This document shows positions 1-5,665 of a DNA stretch of 5,906 nt, in pieces (position 1 is the stretch's first letter; the number at the start of each line of letters is the position of its first letter). The stretch is from an uncultured Actinomyces sp. GTDB lineage: Bacteria > Actinomycetota > Actinomycetes > Actinomycetales > Actinomycetaceae. The stretch covers positions 1-5,906 of the forward strand of contig CACYEE010000090.1 in the NCBI GenBank assembly GCA_902773415.1. The letters are read 5' to 3'. The position numbers and the translations under genes are program-made. The notes beneath the pieces were generated by a model that searched no databases, was not told the DNA's origin, and saw only the letters and a list, made by a program, of their open reading frames with translations.

Positions 1-132
1 CAGGATGTCGGCGGCCTCGAGCAGGTCGGCATCGACGGTGATAGAGCCGACGTAGTTGAGATCCGCGGCGGTGACGCGCACGCGATGGATCTTGCCGGTC
101 ATCATCCGGCGGTAACGAAGCACGTCAGCCAT
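1..132 (-). CDS. panD: Aspartate 1-decarboxylase PanD (N-terminal 44 codons, cut by window edge)
   Basis: PanD decarboxylates L-aspartate to beta-alanine, the amine substrate of PanC, in the cytoplasm. The enzyme is made as a proenzyme that cleaves itself at a Gly-Ser bond to create a pyruvoyl cofactor. I translated the minus strand from the ATG at 132-130. The peptide contains GKIHR (residues 13-17), NYVGS (26-30) and TVDADLLEAADIL (32-44), which match the family start. G29-S30 is the expected self-cleavage site. The chain is a few residues longer at the N-terminus than in many family members, so the GTG at codon 4 is an alternative start. The ATG is preferred because GGAGG and GGAG lie just upstream, inside panC. 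The gene overlaps the panC stop by 8 bases, so translational coupling is likely. The rest of the gene lies outside the window. Confidence 0.93.
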   Translation of the reverse strand, partial: MADVLRYRRMMTGKIHRVRVTAADLNYVGSITVDADLLEAADIL

Positions 133-1090
133 GAAGCTCCACCTCCGCATTGTCGATCAGACGGGTCGGCCCCACCCAGGCCGCAACCGCAAGCAATCCG
201 CGCTTCGGAAGCGCCCGATCCGCCTCGCCCTCGGCCGGCACCGCAGCCGGCTCCGTTTCGCTCCCAAGCCAGCCAACGTTCCCCCCACGAGCGCGCAGAC
301 CCGCCCCGCCGCCCGGCGCCATCGGAGCATCGTCGCCCGCCAGCGGAACAAACGTCTGCGGATCGACAAGCGCAAGATAATCGACGCGAACGCCCGGCGC
401 CTTCCCAAGATACGTGCGCGCCGCCTCGAGAACCTCCGCGGGAGTGCCGCCCGCGCGCGCCCGGTCGGCGCCAAGGCTCAACGCCTGCGACAAGGCAAGC
501 GCCTCGATACGCTCGGTCTCGGACAGATACGAATTGCGCGAGGAAAGGGCGAGGCCATCCACATCGCGGCGAATCGGTACCGCGCGAATCTCCACCGGCA
601 TGTCCAAATCGGCCACCATCGTGCGAATGAGGGCGAGCTGCTGGGCATCCTTCTGGCCGAAAAAGGCGTAGCGCGGACGTACGAGATTCATGACCTTGTG
701 CACCACCATGAGCACGCCGGCGAAATGGGTAGGACGTGTGGCACCTTCGTAGACGGTCGCCATCGGCCCCGGCTCGATGAGCACGAGCGGATCGCGCGGA
801 TACATCGCCTCGTCGCTTGGCGCAAAGACGACCTCCACGCCGACCGCGTCAAGGAGCTCCATGTCCGCTTCGAGGGTGCGCGGATAGGCGTCGAAATCCT
901 CGTTCGGCGCGAATTGCAGCGGGTTGACATAGATGGAGACGACGACGTTGTCCGCCACCTCGCGGGCAGCACGCACGAGGGACATGTGCCCGTCGTGCAG
1001 GGCACCCATCGTCATGACAAGAGCGGTATCGCCCTCGAGCGCGGCGAGGGCGGCAGCGAGTTCTTCCTTGGTGCGAGTCAAAATAGCCAC
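125..1090 (-). CDS. panC: Pantothenate synthetase PanC, with a C-terminal-domain insert
   Basis: PanC joins pantoate and beta-alanine in an ATP-dependent reaction through a pantoyl-adenylate, the last step of pantothenate synthesis. The 321-residue protein shows the family motifs in order: MGALHDGH (28-35, the HIGH-type ATP motif), NPLQF (56-60), PGPMATVYEG (107-116), RPTHFAGV (119-126), FGQKDAQQ (144-151), RDVDGLALSSRN (175-186) and, near the end, VGPTRLIDN (306-314). Family members are usually about 280-310 residues. Here roughly 45 extra Gly/Ala/Pro-rich residues (about 252-297) separate LVDPQTFVPL from the final LLAVAA strand. The start is GTG at 1090: an in-frame TAG lies 10-12 bases upstream and the nearby ATG at 1098 is out of frame. 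The Shine-Dalgarno signal is weak (AGGGG about 14 bases upstream). A 438 bp structured gap precedes the gene, and panD follows with an 8-base overlap. Confidence 0.95.
   Translation of the reverse strand: MAILTRTKEELAAALAALEGDTALVMTMGALHDGHMSLVRAAREVADNVVVSIYVNPLQFAPNEDFDAYPRTLEADMELLDAVGVEVVFAPSDEAMYPRDPLVLIEPGPMATVYEGATRPTHFAGVLMVVHKVMNLVRPRYAFFGQKDAQQLALIRTMVADLDMPVEIRAVPIRRDVDGLALSSRNSYLSETERIEALALSQALSLGADRARAGGTPAEVLEAARTYLGKAPGVRVDYLALVDPQTFVPLAGDDAPMAPGGGAGLRARGGNVGWLGSETEPAAVPAEGEADRALPKRGLLAVAAWVGPTRLIDNAEVELHG
137..146 (-). promoter_or_regulatory. Ribosome binding site of panD inside panC
   Basis: On the minus strand the last panC codons read GGAGGTGGAGCTTC followed directly by the panD ATG. 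This gives two purine-rich Shine-Dalgarno matches, GGAGG nine bases and GGAG four bases before the start. The site fixes the panD start at 132 and supports coupled translation of panC and panD. Confidence 0.75.
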
Positions 1091-1169
1091 GGCGCCATGC
1101 TACGCCCCTATGCGCCGCCGCAGCGGGGGCGAGCCGGGTGCTGTTCCCCTCACAGCCCGGCCGGATGCG

Positions 1170-1241
1170 GCACAACCCGGAGCAGGACGCACAGAACCGC
1201 AACCGAACATGCGACACGGAACGAACCGCTCCGAGTTGCGC
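1170..1241 (-). repeat. Hairpin element copy A (16 bp stem, 40-base loop)
   Basis: Read as minus-strand RNA, the arm 1241 to 1226 (GCGCAACTCGGAGCGG) pairs without a gap with 1185 to 1170 (CTGCTCCGGGTTGTGC). All 16 positions pair, three of them as G-U wobbles (1239/1172, 1234/1177, 1227/1184). On the plus strand these three would be A-C mismatches, so the structure favours minus-strand RNA, the sense of the surrounding genes. The loop (1186-1225) is G/T-rich. The stem ends 80 bases before the panC GTG. Its arms match copy B at nearly the same spacing. The function is unknown; a leader or transcript-processing element is an inference. Confidence 0.6.
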
Positions 1242-1366
1242 TCAAGGCCAGAGCGGGCAAAGCGAACCAGGCAGGCCGAGGCCGGCACAACCGACCAGGC
1301 CGAACAGGCACAGCACAAGCGAGCACCCCAGCAGGGCAAACCACGGCCGCACTCGACACGGGCAGG

Positions 1367-1442
1367 TTGCGCAGTCAGGCGACCCGTGCGGCACGGCTCG
1401 GAGCCGGACGTTGCGCAACGGAGCCTGACCCGCACGGCGCAA
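1367..1442 (-). other. Cluster of inverted repeats between copies A and C
   Basis: Several complementary pairs are packed here: TTGCGC (1367-1372) with GCGCAA (1437-1442), GTCAGGC (1374-1380) with GCCTGAC (1423-1429), a CCGTG/CACGG hairpin with a three-base loop (1384-1396), and the perfect 12 bp palindrome CGTTGCGCAACG (1409-1420). The 7 bp stem crosses the copy C stem, so the two are either alternative folds or a pseudoknot. No T run follows, so a standard terminator is not supported. A protein-binding palindrome at 1409-1420 is possible but unproven. Confidence 0.4.
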
Positions 1443-1462
1443 CGCTTCTCTCCGAGTTGTGC
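1391..1462 (-). repeat. Diverged hairpin element copy C
   Basis: The minus-strand arm 1462-1450 (GCACAACTCGGAG) pairs with 1403-1391 (CTCCGAGCCGTGC) at 11 of 13 positions. The sequence resembles the arms of copies A and B. Two positions that are G-U wobbles in A and B are A-U or U-A here (1460/1393 and 1455/1398). Positions 1458/1395 and 1457/1396 are A-C mismatches. It lies about 65 bases downstream of the DUF2520 stop. It competes with another possible stem at 1367-1442, so its fold is less certain than A or B. Confidence 0.4.
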
Positions 1463-1528
1463 GCAATAACGAAGGTGCCTTGCGTGGCCTCATGATCCGT
1501 TGGCGTCGAATCCGGCCATCAGGTCGGC

Positions 1529-2467
1529 CTAGTTTTCGGCAAGCTCCCCCGACAACGCCTTAAGCACGGCGTCTCGCCGAGAATCCGGGAGGACACGGCG
1601 AGCAACGGCCCGCTCGGTCGTTGCGGTTGCGAGAGCAACATAGGACATCGGAATATCCCCGTAGGCCTCGGCAGCGTTCTCGTCAATGAAGGCGAGGGCG
1701 CGCATGGCCGCAAGATGCTCCTTCAGCGTCCCGGCATCTCCGCGAACGACCGGACCGGTCAGCAAGGTTTCGCCGGAGCGAAGCGCGCCGTCGAGCGCAG
1801 CTTCGGCGAGCGGACGCAGGTACTCCCCCGGCTCCGCCACGCCCGCAGCCCCGAGCATGCGCATGGCCTGCGCGACGAGCGTGACAAGATGGTTCGCGCC
1901 GTGGGCAAGAGCGGCGTGGTAGAGCGCGCGGTCCTCCTCCCCGACCACCACCGGGTTGCCGCCAATCTCGCCGACAAGAGCCTGACCGATCGGCACATAC
2001 ATCGCAGGCCCCGTAATCGCGAACGGACACCCGACCAGGCGGGCAACATCGAGCGACGTTCCCGTGAAGGTCATGGCAGGGTGAACTGCCAGAGTCAGGG
2101 CACCGGCATCCGCGGCAGGGACGAGGACACCCGCGCCGTACCTGCCAGCCGTATGCACGACCATTTGTCCGGGCCGGAACACGCCAAGCCTGGCGAGACC
2201 GCCGACAATGCCTGCCAGTTCATCGTCGGGCACAGCGAACACAACAAGCTCGCTCGCACGAACGATGTCCTCGGCCGCGAGGGCGCGCACGCCCGGCAGC
2301 ATTGCTTCAAGCCGGTCGATTGACGCCTCGGAACTCGCGTATGCGCCGACGATGTCATGCCCGACAGCTCTCAGCGCCGACCCGAGAGCAGCCCCGACCT
2401 TCCCCGCCGAAACGATTCCGATTCTCAGCCGTCCAGGCCGGGAAGCGCCATGCTCTTCTTCGCTCAT
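1529..2467 (-). CDS. Rossmann-like DUF2520 protein, possible ketopantoate reductase (PanG-like)
   Basis: This is a cytoplasmic dehydrogenase-like protein of 312 residues. An N-terminal Rossmann fold begins at RIGIVSAGKVG (15-25); the first glycine of the usual GxGxxG is Ser20. It continues with FAVPDDEL (77-84), HTAGRYG (105-111) and AVHPAMTF (127-134). The helical DUF2520 half has AHGANHLVTLVAQ (188-200) and TGPVVRGDAGT (237-247), typical of the family. DUF2520 proteins often sit beside pan genes in actinobacteria. I recall the Francisella ketopantoate reductase PanG as a related protein, so that role is a reasonable but unproven guess. The ATG at 2467 is chosen because it has AGGA just upstream and leaves 13 residues before the fold. 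The frame stays open upstream, but that part shows no domain. Hairpin B ends about 20 bases before the start. The stop is TAG, followed in frame by 12 coding-like codons before TGA. Confidence 0.88.
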   Translation of the reverse strand: MSEEEHGASRPGRLRIGIVSAGKVGAALGSALRAVGHDIVGAYASSEASIDRLEAMLPGVRALAAEDIVRASELVVFAVPDDELAGIVGGLARLGVFRPGQMVVHTAGRYGAGVLVPAADAGALTLAVHPAMTFTGTSLDVARLVGCPFAITGPAMYVPIGQALVGEIGGNPVVVGEEDRALYHAALAHGANHLVTLVAQAMRMLGAAGVAEPGEYLRPLAEAALDGALRSGETLLTGPVVRGDAGTLKEHLAAMRALAFIDENAAEAYGDIPMSYVALATATTERAVARRVLPDSRRDAVLKALSGELAEN

Positions 2468-2645
2468 GCATCCTAGCCTACGCCACGCCGCACAAGCCGG
2501 AGCAAGCCGCGCCACGGCACAGCCACGCCCGCCCGACAAAACACCCCGCTCCGACTTGCGCCACGAAGGAAACATCCCCAAGAAATACCCGCATGAACAG
2601 AACACCACAAGCCCGAACAAGCACGACAACACGAAACCCGCCAGC
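2468..2645. other. Intergenic region upstream of the DUF2520 gene
   Basis: This 178 bp gap lies between the large bPH protein stop and the DUF2520 start. It is strongly A/C-rich on the plus strand and carries hairpin copy B at 2486-2565. The section between the bPH stop and the hairpin (about 80 bp) contains ccgaacaagcac at 2613-2624, close to ccgaacaggcac at 1300-1311 upstream of copy A. The repeated unit may therefore reach beyond the hairpin itself. No clear promoter or terminator is visible. Confidence 0.6.
2486..2565 (-). repeat. Hairpin element copy B (17 bp stem plus 3 outer pairs, 38-base loop)
   Basis: On the minus strand, 2561 to 2545 (GCGCAAGTCGGAGCGGG) pairs continuously with 2506 to 2490 (CTTGCTCCGGCTTGTGC). 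After one mismatch, 2563-2565 pairs with 2488-2486. Non-Watson-Crick positions are G-U only (2559/2492, 2554/2497, 2547/2504, 2546/2505, 2563/2488). Compared with copy A, the pair C1235-G1176 is replaced by G2555-C2496, a compensatory change. The stem base lies roughly 12 bases before the DUF2520 Shine-Dalgarno and 18-20 bases before its ATG, close enough to affect ribosome access or mark an mRNA end. Confidence 0.62.
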
Positions 2646-4262
2646 TCACGCACCCACGCCAACCGCCACCGGCCCGCCTCCCACACCGACACGCCCGCGC
2701 CACAGCCCAATCGATTCCGCATCGCCTGCCGCACGCCGCGCAGCCGAAAGCCGAAGCGCCACGCCAACGGCCCGGTCCGCATCGGCAGCCGCAAGGTTCC
2801 CCAAGGCAAGCCTGCCGCTCGCAAGCGCAAACCGCACATCGGCCACGCCAAGCCACCGGGACACCGGAGACGCCGAACAAGCCACGGACTGCCAATGCTC
2901 ATGGAACAGCACCGCCCAGCATGTCGAAAAGGGAGTACGGGTGCGCGTCATCGCCACCTCGTCGGTGCAGGCGAGCGCGCCCCACCGCCAGGCGAAAGGA
3001 TGAAGGCACCGCACACGCGGCGAGACGGACGCGAAGAACCGCACGCCGCCGACCGCACCGAGATCCTCCCGGTTCATCCGCGCGAGGTCGCCCAGAAACT
3101 GCTCGACAAGTCTCGCCGGTTCCGGAACGCCCATGTCATGGGCGAACACCCACAGCACCCATTCGACATCCTCGCGCCGGCCAAGCGGAACAAGGTCGAT
3201 GTCAAGTCCGCCCTCCTCGGAGTCCATTCCGGGGTAGGTCACCGAAAGGGAGTAGCGGCCAAGCAGCCGCATCGCGAGGCTCTGGCGAATCTCGATGAGG
3301 TGTACCCGCGAAGGGGTGATGGTTCGGGTTGTCGTGGTGGTCAGGCCCGCGCGCATCCGCACGCCCGCAGGAGCGACGGACAGTCGCGTGTCCCATTGCC
3401 TCGCGAGAGAACTCCCGACGTCCTTCGCAGCGCCGAGTATGCCGAAAACGACGGCGACGAGCGAAATCCCGTCGGTGAAACAGGCACCGGCCGCCCCGGA
3501 CAGGGCGACGAGCGCGCCGGCGAGGCTGCCGCCGGAAAGGAGGCGCGCGAGGACGAGGTCGCGGGGACGGATGCGGTAGATGTGGCGTTCGTTGTCGGCC
3601 CGGTCGTTGTGCGAGGTGGCGACGCCGTCCGTGTCGGTGTCGGCGTGTCCGGAGAGGCTCCCGTCGCGGGCGCGTGCGGACAGGTCGAGCAGGGCGACGC
3701 GGATTCGGTGGCATTCGGCGATTCGCAGACGTCCAAGGCTCAAGGCTTCCGTCGAATCCGCGCCCGTGTCGACCTTGACCGTGCCGAGGCCGAGAAGACG
3801 GTCGAGGAGAGACCGTTCGGTTTCGACGGTCTGGATGCGCGCATACGGCAGGTCTTCGCACGAGCGTTTCAGCCAGCCTCGTCGGCAATGCACTGCGTGC
3901 GTGCCGAGCGCATAGGAGGCGCGACGCCACGCGAGCCATTCGACGCCGACCACGGCAAGGGCCAGGACGATGAGACCGAAGGTTCCGGCAAGCAGGAAGC
4001 GTCTGTCGTATGCGTCGGCAATAAGCCCGATCGATTCGCGCACGCCTCTGTCCTCTGCCGCATCGACGAGATTCTGGAACGCGACCCACGCGAGCGCGAA
4101 CGGGGCAAGCAGCGCTTTGAGGGCGACACGCACGAAATCCCGCCGCGAAAACCGGTGCCAGTCGAGAGTCTCGTCCTCGTCGCCCGAAGCGGGAGCCGCC
4201 TCCGCATCGGGCCGGACGGCAGTGCGCGTCGCCCTCGATTCCGATGCGAAACCGCCGCTCAC
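2646..4262 (-). CDS. Large bPH_2-domain membrane protein (YdbT-like)
   Basis: The 538-residue protein has three bacterial PH-like (bPH_2, formerly DUF304) units separated by hydrophobic segments, the plan of Bacillus YdbT. Unit 1 spans about 117-190 (DLPYARIQTVETERSLLDRLLGLG is the core at 137-160). Unit 2 spans about 291-365 (core SRVHLIEIRQSLAMRLLG at 318-335). Unit 3 spans about 427-503 (core HEHWQSVACSASPVSRWLGV at 454-473). Hydrophobic stretches lie near 48-62, 89-111, 241-261 and 265-279. The N-terminal 35 residues are polar and acidic. The start is GTG at 4262, which overlaps the stop of the small bPH gene as GTGA and points to translational coupling. In Bacillus the YdbS/YdbT pair is linked to resistance to a bacteriocin; the role here is unknown. 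The last 35 residues form a Gly/Val-rich tail beyond unit 3. Its DNA shares the G/T-rich strand bias of the following gap. Confidence 0.88.
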   Translation of the reverse strand: MSGGFASESRATRTAVRPDAEAAPASGDEDETLDWHRFSRRDFVRVALKALLAPFALAWVAFQNLVDAAEDRGVRESIGLIADAYDRRFLLAGTFGLIVLALAVVGVEWLAWRRASYALGTHAVHCRRGWLKRSCEDLPYARIQTVETERSLLDRLLGLGTVKVDTGADSTEALSLGRLRIAECHRIRVALLDLSARARDGSLSGHADTDTDGVATSHNDRADNERHIYRIRPRDLVLARLLSGGSLAGALVALSGAAGACFTDGISLVAVVFGILGAAKDVGSSLARQWDTRLSVAPAGVRMRAGLTTTTTRTITPSRVHLIEIRQSLAMRLLGRYSLSVTYPGMDSEEGGLDIDLVPLGRREDVEWVLWVFAHDMGVPEPARLVEQFLGDLARMNREDLGAVGGVRFFASVSPRVRCLHPFAWRWGALACTDEVAMTRTRTPFSTCWAVLFHEHWQSVACSASPVSRWLGVADVRFALASGRLALGNLAAADADRAVGVALRLSAARRAAGDAESIGLWRGRVGVGGGPVAVGVGA

Positions 4263-4747
4263 AGGCCCTCCAGGTTCGCCCCGGCACGGCTCGCGAGCTT
4301 GACGCGCAGCCGCTCCGCCTCCTCGGCCCGCACGCCCGGAATCGAACCGTCCGAATCCGACGAAGCCGTCACCAGCGAGATGTCCGCAAGCCCCGCCCGG
4401 CGCAGAAAAGGACCCGAATCCACCGTGACCTTTTGCAGGCGGCCATACGGAATCACCTCAAGGGAACGGAACATGAGGCCGCGCCGAAGTACCAGCTCGT
4501 TCTCCGTTTCCGCATAGCCGAAGGCCCGCGTTCGGCGGCCAATCAGGGCAAGGCCCGTGCAGCGAGCCGCCAGGGCACCGGCCCAGATGGCCCACGCCCA
4601 CCACACGTCGCGCGCGAACACCGCGAGCGCTACAGCTGACGGCACGTACACGCAGGCCATCCACGCGAGACGAACTTGCAGGCGCACCCGGACGAACTCG
4701 GGAGCCGACCCGCGAAACGCCAGGGAGGCGCCGACAATGGACCCCAT
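4259..4747 (-). CDS. Small bPH_2-domain membrane protein (YdbS-like)
   Basis: This 162-residue protein has two hydrophobic segments (about 28-45 and 49-70) followed by one bPH_2 unit. The unit carries the family core IPYGRLQKVTVDSGPFLRRAG (98-118), then ADISLVTASSD (120-130) and a conserved-looking end IPGVRAEEAERLRVKL (135-150). Size and layout match YdbS-type partners of YdbT proteins, and the GTGA overlap with the large bPH gene supports a two-protein membrane complex. The ATG at 4747 lies 6 bases after the stop of the FolB-FolK-like gene. No strong Shine-Dalgarno is visible, so expression may rely on coupling to the upstream gene. The biochemical function is unknown. Confidence 0.88.
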   Translation of the reverse strand: MGSIVGASLAFRGSAPEFVRVRLQVRLAWMACVYVPSAVALAVFARDVWWAWAIWAGALAARCTGLALIGRRTRAFGYAETENELVLRRGLMFRSLEVIPYGRLQKVTVDSGPFLRRAGLADISLVTASSDSDGSIPGVRAEEAERLRVKLASRAGANLEGL

Positions 4748-4753
4748 GAAACG

Positions 4754-5596
4754 TCAGCCCGCCGACGGTCCGAGACTGTCGAGCATCGCTGCTACTGGCG
4801 AACCGTTGAGGCGCGCATCCGAATCGATCGAATGCCATGCCTGAAGGAAGGAACGGTCCATCACCGCAGTCGGATGAGGCAGGGTCAGGCGCGGATGGCG
4901 CGACTCGAGGGAACCGAAGGTCATGATCGAGATTTCGATGCGACGCCCGGCCATGCGCGAACCGGCAATCCGGCCATTGCGAACCTCCACGTGTTGCAGC
5001 TCCTTGCGCAACGCCGCCGGGCTCATCGCAGTGTGGATAATCGCAACCACCGTCGTATGCACGCAATCCGAGCCCAGCAGGGGATTCGGGGCCTGCACCG
5101 GTTCGGACACGTTCGACACGAACACGTTGAGCTCGCGCAAATCCTCCAGGGCCTCCGAGATGACCTCGGCACCGTCCGCCGCGTCGGAAGCCAGACGCAG
5201 CACGGCACGGCGGATACCCAGATTGTCGTCGAACAGGGGGTTGACGCGGCGTACCGTAATCATCGCTTCTTCGACCGGAACCGACGCCGGGAACTCCGAG
5301 GTGTGAATCGTGACCTCCACGCCCAGCGCGGGTCCGCGGTCGAGAATCCGCTCGGCGATGCGAACGGCTATCGTTTCCCGGAAACGAACCGGGGTGCCCG
5401 TCATCTCCGCAACGACGTCCTCGACGAGATCGGCATACCAGAAGGTGTTGACAAGGTCGTCGGTGACCGCCGCAAGCGACGTGTCCTCTTCGACCATCAG
5501 GTCCACCAGAAACGGGCGCGGCGAGCGGCGTTCCTCGTCGGAAAGGCCGTGACTGGCCATCACCTCGATGTTCTTGATGACAATCCGATCCGCCAT
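4754..5596 (-). CDS. Degenerate FolB-FolK fusion (DHNA-like plus HPPK-like), probable pseudoenzyme
   Basis: The 280-residue protein joins a FolB-like domain (about 1-118) to a HPPK/FolK-like domain (about 129-265). Normal FolB cleaves dihydroneopterin and FolK pyrophosphorylates the product in folate synthesis. In the FolB half the residues matching Staphylococcus aureus Glu22, Tyr54 and Glu74 are present (E22, Y54, E74), but the catalytic lysine (Lys100) is replaced by T99. The usual KPxAPIP segment is also lost (HTSEFPASVP, 98-107). In the FolK half, the GSN motif is ASD (136-138). The metal-binding DLD is replaced by EIS (221-223), so Asp95 becomes Glu and Asp97 becomes Ser. Trp89 becomes Met. 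The 3' part, PRLTLPHP onward (235-265), still aligns without gaps to the intact FolK just upstream. The frame is uninterrupted and the ATG at 5596 has an excellent Shine-Dalgarno, so this is an expressed protein rather than a decaying gene. Loss of activity is inferred. Confidence 0.85.
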   Translation of the reverse strand: MADRIVIKNIEVMASHGLSDEERRSPRPFLVDLMVEEDTSLAAVTDDLVNTFWYADLVEDVVAEMTGTPVRFRETIAVRIAERILDRGPALGVEVTIHTSEFPASVPVEEAMITVRRVNPLFDDNLGIRRAVLRLASDAADGAEVISEALEDLRELNVFVSNVSEPVQAPNPLLGSDCVHTTVVAIIHTAMSPAALRKELQHVEVRNGRIAGSRMAGRRIEISIMTFGSLESRHPRLTLPHPTAVMDRSFLQAWHSIDSDARLNGSPVAAMLDSLGPSAG

Positions 5597-5600
5597 CGTA

Positions 5601-5608
5601 TCCCTCCC
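5601..5608 (-). promoter_or_regulatory. Strong ribosome binding site of the FolB-FolK-like gene
   Basis: The minus strand reads GGGAGGGA, four bases, then ATG at 5596. This decides the start at MADRIVIKN. An in-frame ATG at 5662 would add 22 residues with no family similarity. The signal argues that the degenerate fusion is still well translated. Confidence 0.8.
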
Positions 5609-5665
5609 GCCGGAGTCAACCCGGCAATCGTCGCTACAGGCACCGTGCATAGCGCACACCACCCT

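Larger units (their letters stand above)
1091..1528. other. Structured, strand-biased intergenic region upstream of panC
   Basis: This 438 bp gap lies between the DUF2520 stop and the panC start. I find no protein-coding gene in it. The short frames on both strands show no family motifs and no good ribosome binding site. Much of it is A/C-rich on the plus strand, hence G/T-rich on the presumed transcript. It holds hairpin copy A, the diverged copy C and several smaller inverted repeats around 1367-1442. No hairpin followed by a T run was seen that would make a clear intrinsic terminator, and no convincing -35/-10 pair was found. It is most likely an intercistronic or 5' untranslated segment of the pan transcript. 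Confidence 0.7.

Noticed and set aside
1384..1396. CCGTG/CACGG hairpin as an intrinsic terminator of the DUF2520 transcript
   Set aside because: The stem is only 5 bp and no T run follows on the minus strand.
1242..1493. Minus-strand 83-codon frame with a hydrophobic C-terminal stretch after the DUF2520 gene
   Set aside because: It has no good ribosome binding site and no family motif. G/T-rich DNA gives Leu/Val/Cys/Gly-rich hydrophobic peptides in any frame. A similar LFGLV peptide encoded upstream of the DUF2520 gene is explained the same way or by the repeated element.
131..1495. Plus-strand open frame of 454 codons
   Set aside because: It is antisense to panC and runs into the structured gap, with no recognisable domain. 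It is a shadow frame.
2582..2610. Possible minus-strand promoter TTGTGG - 17 bases - TATTTC before the DUF2520 gene
   Set aside because: Each box matches only three of six consensus bases, which is expected often by chance in G/T-rich DNA.
2468..2902. N-terminal extension of the DUF2520 protein by up to 145 residues
   Set aside because: The frame is open, but it overlaps the bPH gene, has odd composition and crosses the hairpin. The Rossmann fold starts normally from the ATG at 2467.
2208..4517. Plus-strand open frame of 769 codons
   Set aside because: It lies antisense to the bPH and DUF2520 genes. It shows no family motif and its composition is Arg/Pro/Ala-rich, as expected for the shadow frame of a high-GC gene.
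5597..5662. Extended start of the FolB-FolK-like protein at 5662
   Set aside because: The added 22 residues have no similarity to FolB, and the strong Shine-Dalgarno belongs to the ATG at 5596.
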